In this document: in pieces, positions 13,225-24,790 of the stretch | How positions within the stretch are numbered: the stretch's first letter is position 1 | Layout of the letters: every line of letters begins with the position of its first letter | Assembly (NCBI GenBank): GCA_963921425.1 | Contig: OY992832.1 | Coordinates: forward strand, 21,054,835 to 21,118,834 | Reading direction: 5' to 3' | DNA from: Dryas octopetala | Taxonomy: Eukaryota > Streptophyta > Magnoliopsida > Rosales > Rosaceae | Length of the DNA stretch: 64,000 nt | Made by a program: the position numbers and the translations under genes | The notes under the pieces: generated by a model | What the model was told of the DNA's origin: nothing | What the model saw: only the letters and a program-made list of their open reading frames with translations | The model's database searches: none

Positions 13225-14176
13225 GGTTCTCTCTGTGTTTTTTTCGTTGTTTTTTTATTTTTCTTTTTCGGTTTTTCTCGGGAAACAAACGGAGGGTGGG
13301 AAATAGGAGGGGTGCAGGTTAGATGGGGCGCATGTTAGCGGACTGCTGTGGAGTGCCACATAGGGTCAACCAGTGGTTTTGTGCCAGGTCATAAAAATGT
13401 TTGCTGATTTGGCATCTGAAGATTTTATGCAGCCACGTCAGATAAACTCGTTTTATTGATACCGGTTAGGACCCGAAAAAGACCGGACCGGTCCAAATTC
13501 AAAACTTTGAGTCGGGCCAGACCAAGTCTCTCTTGGGTAAAGGTCCAGATTGGATCGGACAGAACAAGAAGGATGAGGAGAACTCAGTACCTAAATCCAT
13601 TGGACTTGGGTTCCAATGTCCAGTTTCGGACTATATAAAGGCTTTTGGACCACTCAATGAAATTATGCAATCCTAAACTCTGTCTAATATGGCCATTAAA
13701 GTTAATTTGAGATTAAATTTAGAACATAAATTGATAAAAAAATATAAAGGTAAAAGCTATTAAAGGTAAAGTCAAAAAATTAATATAAAAATAATATTAA
13801 AAAACATAAAAATTAAAGAAGGAGTATAAATGGAGATTTGTGAAGTGTCTAAATTGCCTCGTCCATAATGTGTCAAAGTTTGTACATAAATATATAATAT
13901 ATAATGAATTTATAAGAACATCATGTATACCAAAACAAATTAAACAACATACTGCATTAATTTTTTCCTGATACGTACACCCATGTGGGATTTATTCTTG
14001 GCAGCATGCGGCCACCCATTTTCACAGTACACTAATGACAAATGAAATGAATTGAAATGTGTACAAGTAGAAGGGAGAATACATTGAGACCACAAAAAAC
14101 CAAAAATAAATGGAATGAAGCAAACATGAAATGAAAATAAGTTTGGACGTATTGCATATATAATTCTTGACTTCCC
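13225..14176. promoter_or_regulatory. SEC23 5'UTR/promoter and copy-1 3' region
   Basis: The minus-strand sequence just before the SEC23 ATG is an A-rich leader with no TATA box at the usual distance, common for housekeeping genes. Around 13440-13560 there is a GC-richer stretch with ACCGGACCGGTCC-like palindromes, possibly a transposon scrap. The part next to 14176 is the 3' flank of small gene copy 1, which points the same way as SEC23. No further gene is seen. Confidence 0.4.
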
Positions 14177-14347
14177 TTATTTATTCCCTTTCTTTTTCCC
14201 TCCAGATTTCTTGTTGTCCCTTGCTAGACAGTCCTGCGCAGTTGGCCGAGACGACGAACCACCCTTTGCAGGTGTACCGCCGGCCGATCCACCATCGGAT
14301 TTAATCCAAAGAAGACTATGAACATCTTTTGGATCCTCAGAAGACAT
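14177..14347 (-). CDS. Small disordered-protein family, copy 1 (type A-like, 56 aa)
   Basis: Single-exon frame of 56 codons, the most diverged member and the edge of the cluster. It keeps the family plan: MSS start, DVHSLLW (compare DAHSLLW in copies 2 and 4), Ser/Gly-rich centre, PTAQDC, and a basic tail (NKKSGGKKKG). I start it at the MSS codon and not at an upstream in-frame ATG, because every other copy starts MSS and a TATA box lies about 100 bp upstream at 14443-14450. The leader also shares the block TTTCTGTTTAATTAAC (14511-14540 region) with copies 6, 8 and 9. No signal peptide or membrane segment. Function unknown; I do not recognise the family. Confidence 0.68.
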   Translation of the reverse strand: MSSEDPKDVHSLLWIKSDGGSAGGTPAKGGSSSRPTAQDCLARDNKKSGGKKKGNK

Positions 14348-14442
14348 ATTTGCTTGTACGTATGTACTGAATTGGTGTATGTATCTTGGTGCACCTAACA
14401 GGATCTTAATTAGTTTAATTTGCATAGCTAGGTTTCCATGCA

Positions 14443-14450
14443 TATTTATA
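14443..14450 (-). promoter_or_regulatory. TATA box of copy 1
   Basis: TATAAATA on the minus strand, about 100 bp before the ATG at 14347, in the same relative position as in the other copies. Confidence 0.65.
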
Positions 14451-14638
14451 GCACGAGGAGGGAGAGTAGGGCACATTGACAAATTTGTTTTTTTTCGTTG
14501 ACATGCAAGTTAATTAAACAGAAAGTACCCATGCGTTTACCAATAACATGGATGCATGGTTAATATATGGTTTGTACATTATTACAAGAAACCAATATAT
14601 TTGTTCCCTAAAACTATTTATATATATAATGGAAGTAG

Positions 14639-15039
14639 TAGGTTCCTTCTGTTGAGGTATACTTCAACTTATTTATGTTGAGATATGACCTTGTTGGGGC
14701 CCACACGAGTCGTTTTGTGTCGATTCAAACCATTCGCAATGATCATCTTCATTGATGGATCATTCTTGCAAAAATTAGTCAAATTGGAAATCATTTGCCT
14801 ATCTAAATTTGATAAAACAAATTGACGGTTTTATAAAAAATATTTGGTTCGTCCATTTATTTGATCAAAGTTAGATAGACAAATGATTTCCGATTTGGCT
14901 AATTTTTTGCAAGGATGATCTATCAATAGAGATGTAAAAAATAAACGGTTCAGATCGACACAAAACGACTCGTGTGGGCCCTAATAGGGTATATCTCAAC
15001 ATAAATAAATTAAGGTATACCTCAATAGAAGGAACCTGA
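14639..15039. mobile_element. M1 palindromic MITE, 401 bp, 9-bp TSD
   Basis: Inverted ends TAGGTTCCTTCTGTTGAGG and its near complement enclose long inner inverted arms (AAAGTTAGATAG, AATTTTTTGCAAGGATGATC). Flanked by TGGAAGTAG at 14630-14638 and 15040-15048; a 9-bp duplication suggests a Mutator-type transposase. The same insertion with the same TSD is in unit 2 (28778-29179), so it predates the unit duplication. Confidence 0.85.
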
Positions 15040-15087
15040 TGGAAGTAGAACTTATATGTATATATATTAAGATATATATATATATAT

Positions 15088-15491
15088 AGGCTCCTTCTAT
15101 TGATGTATACCTCAACTTATTTATATTGAGATATATCCTATATGGCCCACACGAGTCCTTTTGTGCTGATCCGAACCGTTCATTTTTTACATCTCCATTA
15201 ATAGATCATCCTTGCAAAAAATTAGTCAAATCGGAAATCATTTGTATATCTAACTTTGATCAAATAAATGAACGAACCAAATATTTTCGATGAAGCCGTC
15301 CATTTGTTTTATCAAAGTTAAATAGGCAAATGATTTCCGATTTGACTAATTTTTTGCAAGGATGATCTATCAATGAAGATGATCCTTACAAACGGTTCGG
15401 ATGGACACAAAATGACTCGTGTGGGCCCCAACAAGGTTATACCTCAACATAAATAAGTTTATGTTGAGGTATACCTCAATAGAATGAGCCT
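15088..15491. mobile_element. M1 palindromic MITE, ~404 bp
   Basis: Ends AGGCTCCTTCTATTG and its complement, with the same inner arms as the 14639 element. It sits in an (AT)n run, so its TSD cannot be read. It corresponds to 29237-29635 in unit 2. Confidence 0.82.
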
Positions 15492-17836
15492 GTATATATA
15501 TATATATAGTACATAAGATGATCAGTTTAAATAGTATAAATAACTATTTTCCCATTCTATTTTTACTATAATTAGAAAAATCAACCTATAAATATCCTAC
15601 CAACTAGCTGGACAACTAGTGCTTGAGATATGCTTTGATTTTCAAAGGTAGTGCAATACTGCAATGCTGATCTTACGTACATATATATATATATATATAT
15701 AAAGAAAAAATTAAAAAGTAGGAATAAAAAAACAGAAAGAAAGAAATTGTCAAGGCTTACAAAAATTGGTGCACAATTTCTCATATTTTACCCCGAAAAA
15801 GGCCGAGGATACTCGATCGGACCGACCGTAACAGAGCAGAAATATATAAGGAAACAACGTGTGTGTTGAATCGTTGATCGTGATCTGAATTCTGAAGAGA
15901 TAGATAGCCAATAAAAAAATGAATAAATAAGTAAAAGAAGGAAAGGGTTGAATATATATGCATGGCACAGGAAATCCAAAATATCTTCCTACGAAAACTG
16001 CATGGGTTACTGACCATATATATTGTTCAACACGCTTTCACGTTTTAATTAATGTAAGTAAAGCTCAGAGCAAGTCACTCGAGCCAAGAATAATGGGCAA
16101 CATGGGTTGAATTTCGAAGCCCCACCCCAGCTGGCCAAACCAAATACATAGCTATATATGACGTTATACTATAATGAATAATGTTAGGAATCTAAATTTA
16201 TGTATAAAATTTGGGAATCAAAATCATTTGTTTATTTGATAACAACTACATAACAAAACGATTTTCGATTTAATTGATTTTTTACATATACGATCTTTAA
16301 ATAAAAATATAAAAAATAAACTGTTCTAATCATGAGACTACACCGCAAAATGAGAAAATAATAAAAGAGAAGGTCGAAGGAGAATGTAGGTAGTTTATCT
16401 TAAAAGGCCATTTGCATTAGGGTCACAATTTTTACATTCCAAATGAAGTCTTTGTTATTTTACATTAATTAACTCCACATGTAAAAACTTGACTGTATGT
16501 CATGCTGTGACATGCTGATATAATGTTACTGATATGTTCAAATTATAATTATAACAAGTGTATAATTTTTAAAGGTGTTATTTAAGATTTAAGAATTTAA
16601 ATATTAATAATTATATACGTATTATAATTTAAATGGATTGATAATACTATATCAGCATGTTATGTGATATTACAATCATATAAAACAATTTCTCGTTAAA
16701 ATAGTGTGCGGATCTTATACACGCTTGTTAAACCTATTACTTTCAACTAGGCATGTATATATTACACGTACATCATTTCCTTGTAGATATATATAACTAT
16801 CTGGTTATTTATTTGCTTGGATCTGGTCGGTTTTGGGAAAGATTATATATATCATTGAGAAAGGTGGAGCAGTTTCTACAGGTCGATCTCTTGACCATTT
16901 CTTTTGTAATTTGAGATATTTATCACGGATTTACAACTCTTTTCAACATTTCAGTTTTAGGGTTTTGCACTGATAATACTTTTTTTGTGAGCAAGCAAGC
17001 TTGGATATATAATATTCCTTTCTGACGTTCATTTTCTTTCTTAGATGGGTTTTGAAAGTCAATAAACAAAGGAAACTTAATTGATCCCATGGAAGGGATA
17101 TAATTAGGAAATTACAATAAAAAATTAGTCAAATCAAAAGATAATACTGATCATGTATAACAGTATAATTAAGTTATTAATTCATTCATTATATTATCTC
17201 GATATATATAATAACAGAGTCCTGGTCAAAAATTTATTTAATTTTCCAGGAATGTGTGATTTAGGAGGAGTAATATATACTTCAAGTAGTTAATTAATTA
17301 CATTCAAATGTAAATAAACCATTCAAACACGCTCTTTTTTTTTTTGGTCAATTAATTCAAACACGCTCTGAAATCCCAAGCAATATCTGAAACAATATTG
17401 CATAAGGTTGGTAGCGTACGTGTAAGATGTAATTAAACCATTCAAATATACATCGTAAATTCTCTAAAATAAACATGCATCATACATTCTCTAAAATAAA
17501 CATGCATCATACATAGCAACCGTACGTATGTATAAATATTAAATCAATGAAGCTCCAAACACTACTTTTCGTAGTTTGATTTTTGTTAACTGATTATTAC
17601 ATAAAATTAATTAATAATAATAAATAAAAAACACAATTGATTTGGTTACTTAAATGGTAAGGTACCCCGAAAAATTTTGTGTGACTTGATATTACAATAA
17701 TTTTTCAACTAACCAAACTCAAAATTCCCAATTAGTCCCTCCCCTCAACTATAAATATGTGCATTTTAAGGAAGATATATACATAACAAATATCTCTCAT
17801 CAGAAGATATAAATCTTAAGTAGTAGCACAGTAAAC
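15492..17836. other. Upstream region of copy 2
   Basis: No gene. Contains an (AT)n run near 15680, an AT-rich palindromic repeat about 16495-16690 (related to the element at 31745-31960), and conserved promoter-distal blocks of the family: TCGGACCGACC near 15815, GAAAGTCAATA-type phrases near 17055, and the GGAGGAGTAAT ... TTCAAG block near 17262-17290. Unit 2 has the same region but lacks about 400 bp of it. The open frames here (for example 15781-16017 minus) recur in unit 2 only because the DNA is duplicated. Confidence 0.6.
17750..17757 (+). promoter_or_regulatory. TATA box of copy 2
   Basis: TATAAATA preceded by CCCTCCCCTCAAC, 80 bp before the ATG. The pyrimidine block plus TATA is shared with copies 4, 5 and 6. 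Confidence 0.75.
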
Positions 17837-18007
17837 ATGTCTTCTTCTCTTAAAGATCAGAAACTCGATGCCCATAGCCTCCTTTGGCGCCCTAAATATA
17901 ATCATGGATCAACCTCGCATGGAAATGGTGGTTCGTCTCAAGCAACTGCTCAGGACTGTCAAGCAATTAAAGACAAGAAGAAACCTTCTGGGGAAAAGAA
18001 GAATTGA
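17837..18007 (+). CDS. Small disordered-protein family, copy 2 (type A, 56 aa)
   Basis: Single exon, 56 codons, below many gene-finder cut-offs. Starts MSSSLKDQKLDAHSLLWRP, followed by a Ser/Gly/His-rich stretch, the motif ATAQDCQA with a lone Cys, and a Lys-rich end finishing KKN. No signal peptide, no hydrophobic segment; strongly charged and likely unstructured. Nearly identical to copy 4 in unit 2 (differences around GNGGSSQA versus SSGSSQP), so the two arose with the unit duplication. Promoter with TATA at 17750. The 3'UTR has lost the 5' arm of the stem-loop kept in other copies. Function unknown. Confidence 0.72.
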   Translation: MSSSLKDQKLDAHSLLWRPKYNHGSTSHGNGGSSQATAQDCQAIKDKKKPSGEKKN

Positions 18008-20016
18008 ACAAGGGAAGTGATGAAGAAGGGGAAGCAATTAAGGGAAGTGATTGAAAATATTTATGCAATAGATAGATTTGTATTAATTTATATATATATA
18101 TATATATTAATTAAGAGGGAGTCTTCTATTTTCAGTTTTCTAGCTAGCTATTGATCCTGTGATCATGTCCTCATGTTGAGAGAGTAACCAAATTATAAGC
18201 TCTCACTTGCAGCTGATCAGACAGGTACCAAAATATAGATACAAGTTTATAAGCTCTCACTCCATTTATACAGGCTCCTTCTGTTGAGATATACCTCAAC
18301 TTATTTATGTTGAGGTATACCCTGTTGGGGCGTACACGAGTCTTTTTGTGTCAATCCGAACCGTTCATTTTTTACATCTCCATAAATAGATCATCCTTGC
18401 AAAAAATTAGCCAAATCGAAAATTATTTGCCTATCTAACTTTGATCAAATAAATGGACGAACCAAATATTTTTGATGAAACCGTTTATTTGTTTTATCAA
18501 AGTTAGATAGGCAAATGATTTCCGATTGGGCTAATTTTTTGCAAGGATGATCTATCAATGAAGATTATCCTTGTGAACGGTTCGGATCGACACAAAACGA
18601 CTCGTGTGGGCTCCAACAAGGTCATACCTCAACATAAATAAGTTGAGGTGTACCTCAACAAAAGAAGTCTGTATATATATATATATAGATTTATTTACAA
18701 AATTAGTTTGATTATCGATCTTTGTACCAAAATAGATACAAATTTGTGAAAAGTATTATATTCGATCTTATTATTATAATCTCCTCAGCTTTTTATTTAT
18801 GATCCAAGCATGGGTACATTTATGCTAAGACCTAGCTCTATATATGAACAGTAATTAATTTTGAAATGTTGATTATAGATATGGTGCAGGCCCAACTAAA
18901 CATCTATGCAATGCAAAGATCAACAGGGTTGTATAGGTCTCTGATAAGGTTGCTAACACGTACAGATGCCATGCATATATGGTTGTGACTATATTAATCC
19001 TTATTATGTTCATTTCATATATAGTCATAATTAAGTTATAGACTATGTATATGAATTCTCTTAAATTAATTTGATAGCTTTGACTTTTATTTTGGGGCTG
19101 ACCACTTGCAGCACCATCATCAATCGATTAAGTCATCCTCGATCTCATCATGCATATGCATGTCATCCAATTACGTATAAGACGAACAATGATGTGACTT
19201 GAAAATAAAAAGGCCACATTATTAATTTGTCAAACACTTTTTGACTCCAAAGAATGCCCATTAATTAGTTTTCGTTGCCATGAGCTTTGTATTACAAATC
19301 CAAACCAAACATGTAGCTAGATTTGTAATTTTGAGTTTTACTATTAAACTCTAAGGGCTGTTTGGTTCGAGGAATTAATTTTCTGAAAAATTAATTCTTA
19401 TGTCTTTTTCAGGGGGAAGAGAATGTAAAATTGTCATTCCCCCGAGTGGTAATATTGGAAAAGTAAACTAATAATTTCATTTTTATTTTCGTTTCTTTAT
19501 TTGATTTGTGCAGGAATAAAAAATAAAATTGGTCTAGATTTTTAATTGTACCCTTATTTATTAAACAAAAGTAATATATTTTTTAATTAATTTAATAAAA
19601 TATCATAATTAGTTTAGTCAACAAAATAAGCAATAAATGTTTTTCCAATAAGGGGAAAACAAAACCGGCCCAAGCTCCATCAAGGGTTTCATTTTCCCCC
19701 CAATAAGGGAAATCATTTCCCTTAGTCCAGGAAATGATTTTTCTTCCATATACTTACCAAACATGAGAATAAAATTAATTTCTCATTCACAGTCCTCCAA
19801 AACTTGAACCAAACATGCCCTAAATCATAGGGTACAGAACCCTTAGACTCAGATTAATCCACCACGATATAAAGTACATGCCCTAAACTAATAATTAGTA
19901 CTCTTAGATTTAGTAATTAACAAATATGGGTAAACTAGCTAATTGGGTAGTAATTGTTAATAAAAGTAAAGTAATTATGTAATTTTCTGTTTTGGGTAAA
20001 CTAATTGGGTAATAAG
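18008..20016. other. 3' flank of copy 2 and intergenic DNA
   Basis: Contains the 3'UTR of copy 2 (ATTTTCAGTTTTCTAGC and TTGAGAGAGTAACC phrases), an M1 MITE (18271-18671), and sequence matching 32510-33510 of unit 2. The stretch 19350-19820 (phrases TGTTTGGTTCGAGGAA and GAACCAAACATGCCC at its two ends, inverted) is absent from unit 2 and looks like another TIR element with GGGCTGTTTGGTTC-like ends, roughly 19350-19822. No gene seen. Confidence 0.5.
18271..18671. mobile_element. M1 palindromic MITE inserted only in unit 1
   Basis: Ends CAGGCTCCTTCTGTTGAG and CAGACTTCTTTTGTTGAG (inverted), with the family's inner arms. The matching place in unit 2 (about 32500-32520) is empty, so this copy moved after the unit duplication. 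It lies about 260 bp downstream of the copy 2 stop codon. Confidence 0.85.
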
Positions 20017-20164
20017 TAAGGGTCGGCAATGGGCCGGGTTGGGCTTAGGATTTAATACACAAGCCCAAGGCCCGCCCATCGGGCTTTGGCTTGCGGGCTT
20101 GGAGGGGCACAAAGCCTATTTAGACACATATATATCTTCAATAAAAAAATATAGGATTTTGGCT

Positions 20165-20230
20165 ATGTTATGATTTGAACATGAGACCTCACATAACAAA
20201 CTTCAAGTTTTAACCAACTGAGCTGGCTAG
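20165..20230 (-). other. tRNA-like fragment with A and B box resemblance
   Basis: On the minus strand AGCTCAGTTGG (A-box like), then about 30 bp later GGTCTCATGTTCAAATC (B-box like). It is too degraded and spaced wrongly for a functional tRNA. It occurs as an inverted partner of 21315-21384 inside the same hAT-A element. Confidence 0.5.
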
Positions 20231-21314
20231 TTTATTTGTCAAGTTTGTGAATTATAACATATTTAATAGCTCTTTCGTTTGTTTACTTTAATAAATTATT
20301 AATATGCTTATTAAGTTATTATATAATACTATTATGTTAGTAATAGTGTAATACCATAAATAATAAACTTTTAAAATTATATAGAACATTACAACTATAA
20401 TAAAACATAAATGTACATATATATGTTTTATTATATATTTTATTACATATTTTTATAAACAAACGATGCAATTTTGTTTTCAACGATCCGAACCGTTCAA
20501 ATTTTAGTTCTTCACTCAAAGATAATTCGTAGAATAAATAAGCTTAATCATAGATGTAAAAGTGACATAACAGTGGTCGAATTAATGAACGATCGTGATT
20601 TTTCTAATGATGATCGAATGGGTAGATGAATTTCGATTTGGCCGATTTTTTGTAAGGATGATCTTTGACTATGAACGGATCAGATTGTTGAAATCACGTT
20701 GTAGTCTTCATAATTATGGAAACAACAAGGTTTCAACGGGAAAGTTATTAGAATTATACTCTTCAAGTGTATTTATATATAGAAGCTCACATATCAATTG
20801 TATTTTCAACGATCCGAACCGTTCAAACTTTAGTTCCTCACTCAAAGAGAATCTTTACAAAAAATTAGCTCAATCAGAGATGTAAGAGTGACGTAACGGT
20901 GGTCGAATTAATGAATGATCGTGGTTTTTCTAATAATAATTGAACATTCGAACGGATAGATAAATTCATATTTGGCCGATTTTTTTTTATGGATGATCTT
21001 TGACTATCAACATATAAAATGAACGGTTCAGATCGTTGAATTAATAAACGATCGTGGTTTAATAACTTTAATTATAATTGTATTATAAAATTTATTGTAA
21101 TAACTTTAATAACTATAGTTATAAATTTGTAATGTTGTATATAAGTTTAAAAGTTTATTATTTATGGTATTACACAGTTTACACTATTACTATTTACTAA
21201 TATTATATGATTAGAGTATTATATAATAACTGAATAAGCATATTAATAATTTATTAGAGTATACAAACAAAAAACCTATTAAATATGTTCTGATTCACCA
21301 ATAAGACAAATAAA

Positions 21315-21384
21315 CTAGTCAGCTCAGTTAGTTGAGAGTTGAAGTTTGTTCTATGAGGTTTCATGTTTGATTCACAACATAGCC
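21315..21384 (+). other. tRNA-like fragment, inverted partner
   Basis: AGCTCAGTTAGTT then GAGGTTTCATGTTTGATTC, matching 20165-20230 in reverse orientation. The equivalent arm of the second hAT-A copy has it at 41641-41711. Confidence 0.5.
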
Positions 21385-21614
21385 AAATCTTATATTTTTT
21401 TTATTGAAGATATATTATGTGTAAATGAGATTTGGACCGGGCCTAAGCGGTCGGGCTTTAGGTGACCCGTGGACTTTAAGGGGATAGCCCAAGTCCAACC
21501 CAATGACTATTTAAGCCGGGCCGATCCGGCCCAAATTTTGGATCAGATCAGACTTCGGGCCCAATGGGTCGAGCGAGCTTCGGGTGGGGATCTTGGGCTT
21601 TTTGGTGACCCCTA

Positions 21615-23318
21615 TAAATAAGTACCCAAAAAGCACGGTTTCTGTAGCTATCAAGTTAAAGCCAGCCATCGTGGTCAGTGGTCAATTTATTGAACAGGAA
21701 AAAATCAAGGCCAAGGTTTTCCCTTTTTGGTCCGGAAATCAAGGCTAAGGTTGACCCCGCCGTATATATCAGACACTCTCATAAATAAAAAATGAATTTG
21801 GCAATTATAAAATCACTTCTATTATTTTGTTTAACTTTAAGTTAAGACAAAATAGGACCGTGGTGATGAAGGAAAATTACACACTTATTTTGGGTCAAAC
21901 ACGTTACACGTACTAGATCCATTTTTTCACCACTAGAAACTAAGGTATAGTTTCCAAGAGGCAATTGTAAGACTGTAAGACCATTTTAAAAAATGGTCAA
22001 AATAAGAGAATTTTGAGGTGGCCGGAATACCTCATTATCACAATTTACAAGCCATCATATTCAAATATTCAAAACACAATTTACTCAAGTTGGAATTCAA
22101 ATTGCCCATAAGTACTTAATTAGAAAATGCAAAGAAAATGTGTACGTATATTGCAAATGTTGGTACTGACCACTTGGTTTGGTAAAAAAAAAATTCTACT
22201 TTATAGGAAGATTTTTTAAGTTCAACTCCTAAAAATGAGAGTGTCTGATATATGTTTGTGGTTTGACCCAATGGGACAATATATTCTAGCTTTGTTGAGC
22301 GTGCGTTACCCCTTGTTGATTTGGGAAAATGTGGCATCTTCTAGTACATTAATATCCTATTAGTTTGACCCAAGTTGTGTGTAATTTGTTATTTGCATTA
22401 GGCTTATTTTGCATTAATTCATTCTAGTATTCCACATTATATAGACTTGACCAGCTAGATGCCAGCTGCAGAAGATAGAAGATTAAGATTATGTGTGGAT
22501 CGATCTATGACGTGGCTGTTAGACCCTTTACTTGATCAGCTAGCTGGCCACCTTCCACGTACAAGTGGTTTCCGTACGTGTATCTCTCTGGTTAATTATG
22601 TGATTTTGGTCGGTGTCTCTGGGCTATTATTCTGTTAATTTTCGTAGCTAGATATATGGTTTTCAAAGTCAAGATTGTAACATGGCCAAAAAAAAAGTCT
22701 AGATTGTAACAAAAGCACAATTATTCACACCACCCAACTACCCAAGTTCATAAAGAGCAACCAAATTACAAGAGAATGCTCATATAATGAAAATGTAATG
22801 CCAAATTCCAAGGTATTAATTACTTAGATCAATATAATATATAACAAATTAAGTCGACCTAGTCCAAAAGTAAAATTCGTCAAGCAACCGCATATTCAAA
22901 TGTAACCAAACCATTGAAACACGCTCCGTATAACAGCTAGCATTGTGCAACCCTCTGAAAACCAAGGGGTTAATTACTTGGACCGTTAGGTACCATGTAA
23001 GATGTACATGCAAATCCAAATTCATGTGTAAACGCAAGGGAGCTTTGTGTCGTCTAAACCAACATACTTATCCTAAAACACTACTTTTTATAGCATAGTT
23101 TGAATATTCCTTTTTCTAACTCATTAATTAATATAGAAAAATGAAATTAGAATAGAAAAGAAAAATAGAACAATTCGTTTTGTTAATTACTTGGGAAGTA
23201 AGCTTTCCTCGGCCTCACCAACCCAAAAACCCCCTCCTATAAATAGAGAAAGGCAAATGAGATACATACACATAACTAAGATAATACATCTTTCAAAAGA
23301 TCAAATTAAGAAGTAGAG
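21615..23318. other. Upstream region of copy 3
   Basis: No gene. Closely matches 33520-35228 of unit 2 and, up to about 22631, 62405-62938 of the third unit. Holds conserved distal blocks (GGTTTGACCCAATGGGACA near 22258; GACTTGACCAGCTAGATGCC near 22445; AGAGAATGCTCATA near 22770; GTAAACGCAAGGGAGC near 23028). A short minus-strand frame at 22116-22337 is preserved in all three units, but with indels, so I do not call it. Confidence 0.6.
23238..23245 (+). promoter_or_regulatory. TATA box of copy 3
   Basis: TATAAATA after CCCCCTCC, 81 bp before the ATG. Confidence 0.75.
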
Positions 23319-23528
23319 ATGTCTTCTTATTCTCTTAAAGATCAACAACTCGATGCCTATAGCCTCCTAGGGCGCCCTAGATATGATCATGGGTCGAGCT
23401 CACATAGAAAAGGTGGTTCTTCGTCGTCTCATCATCAGCCAACTGCTCAAGAATGTCAAGCAAACAAGCAGAAACAGCAGAAACTTGCAGAGGAAAAGAA
23501 AGGGAAACAAGGTGGTTCAAGGCCTTAA
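23319..23528 (+). CDS. Small disordered-protein family, copy 3 (type B, 69 aa, C-terminally shortened)
   Basis: Single exon. Starts MSSYSLKDQQLDAYSLLGRP, then a His/Ser-rich middle, PTAQECQA with a single Cys, and a Lys/Gln-rich tail ending GGSRP. Compared with copy 5 in unit 2, one C-to-T change turns a Gln codon into TAA (23526-23528). This removes 11 residues, including a second PTA-x-EC motif that copy 5 keeps. The downstream bases still read in frame, so the change is recent. Otherwise almost identical to copy 5 (Leu/Pro difference before AEEKKG). TATA at 23238; stem-loop in the 3'UTR at 23703. No signal peptide. Function unknown. Confidence 0.7.
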   Translation: MSSYSLKDQQLDAYSLLGRPRYDHGSSSHRKGGSSSSHHQPTAQECQANKQKQQKLAEEKKGKQGGSRP

Positions 23529-23702
23529 CCAACTGCTAAAGAATGCATGTCAAGCAAGTAATTAGGGCAAGCAGAAAGGGAAACAAGGGAAGTACTGATG
23601 AAGAATATTTATTATGTAATATAGATTATATATATGCATATTAACTTGTTTTAATATTTTTCCTAGAGGGTGTCTTTTGTTTTCAGTTTTCTAGCTATTA
23701 AT

Positions 23703-23740
23703 GTTACTCCTGTGAGCCTGTCACATGTTGAAAGAGTAAC
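23703..23740 (+). promoter_or_regulatory. Conserved 3'UTR stem-loop, copy 3
   Basis: GTTACTC pairs with GAGTAAC; an inner GTGA/TCAC pair strengthens the stem. It lies about 175 bp after the stop codon and recurs at the same place in copies 4-9. Confidence 0.6.
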
Positions 23741-24407
23741 GAAATTATAAGCTCATTTGCATTTTGCGGTGTTACTTAATTATATATAAATTTACAAATT
23801 TTAAATATCTTTGTAATAAAATAGATACAAATTAATGAAAAGTATTATATTCAATCTTGTCTCCTTTATATGATCCATTTGTCCGGTGTCTTGGTTGATG
23901 AAGTACGTACTAGCTGCACGTTTTTTAACAATTTTCAGTGAATATATTGTGTGCTAATTTAGGCCTCGTATTTGTAACCATGTAGCACGTATATGCGTTT
24001 GTTAGGTATGTTTTGCCTTGTTGGAATTAGTTTTATCTATTTGGATGGAGCTTAGTCTGAATTAGATAGCCTCCATCTTAGATGTTGATCGAATAGCTTC
24101 TTCTTGAGCAATAAACTAGTCCGTCTATGACGATTTAAGGAACAAACTATTCGATCCGTCTATTAAAAGGAAAAAAAGAACTTGTTATAGGCTATATATT
24201 CTCTTAGTTTGACTAATAATATATGAATGCAAAGAGTTTGAATAAAATGACTTTAATATCTAAAAAGAATTACCATATATCTTAATAAAATGAAAAGAAA
24301 CAATTAATTAATTATTGGCCAAAAAAAAAGGAACAATTAATTAACTATGGCACAAGATCATATATGTGGTAATAATATATGGACAACAACTTTCAATTTG
24401 GGACTTG

Positions 24408-24790
24408 TTTTTTTTTTTTCTTTTTTTGTGGGTGGAAATTGAGATGAGATTCCATTAGATCAAGGTAAATGTACAATAAAACAGACATACTAATCCATTC
24501 AAAGACACTAAACATGACCCAATAGCAAATGGCCCAGAAAAAACAACCGATCTAAAACCAAATCCTGAACCAAGGAGCATCAGCCGCTGCCGCGAAACCG
24601 ACGCCGTCACCGATGAGCACCCGAGTCAAAACGAGTCTACATACCTTCCGATTGATACGCCGAGACAGAAGAGAGGGAAGAACAATTTTGGAGTGAGAGT
24701 GAGATTGAAAGAAAAGTGGAAAGAGGCAAAAGCCTCAGATCTGAGACAAAGCTCAGGGGATTCGCCACCGACTCTCAAAGCACGTACACT
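24408..24790 (-). mobile_element. 5'-truncated LINE-like insertion in unit 1
   Basis: A poly-T start (the poly-A tail of a minus-strand insertion), then about 350 bp of GC-richer sequence beginning GTGGGTGGAAATTGAGATGA. Unit 2 has the uninterrupted site near 36305 (GGGACTTGTAATATGAAT). The target-site duplication is not clear. Confidence 0.6.

Larger units (their letters stand above)
20017..21614. mobile_element. hAT-like non-autonomous element (family hAT-A), 1.6 kb
   Basis: Ends TAAGGGTCGGCAA and (inverted) TAGGGGTCACCAA; an imperfect 8-bp duplication around AATAAG flanks it, and the matching site in unit 2 (about 33500-33520) is empty. No transposase. The interior is a large fold-back of repeated arms (phrases TCAACGATCCGAACC, AATTTCGATTTGGCCGATTT). 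Both outer arms carry a tRNA-like stretch (20165-20230 and 21315-21384). A second copy, reversed and interrupted, is at 38815-41960. Confidence 0.82.

Noticed and set aside
12833..13288. 151-codon minus-strand frame overlapping SEC23 exon 1
   Set aside because: It is an alternative frame of GC-rich exon 1; the real frame has the SEC23 zinc finger.
15581..16017. Several overlapping minus-strand frames rich in Phe/Ile/Tyr, repeated at 29927-30362
   Set aside because: Low-complexity translations of AT-rich DNA, partly across an (AT)n tract; they differ by a frameshift between the two units.
20165..20230. Possible tRNA gene
   Set aside because: A- and B-box resemblance only; no cloverleaf that I can fold, and it is part of a repeated transposon arm.
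22116..22337. Minus-strand frame (MPHFPKS...) preserved in three units (also 34030-34254 and 62407-62628)
   Set aside because: The three frames differ by frameshifting indels in their last third and lie in duplicated upstream DNA; their retention is explained by the duplication.
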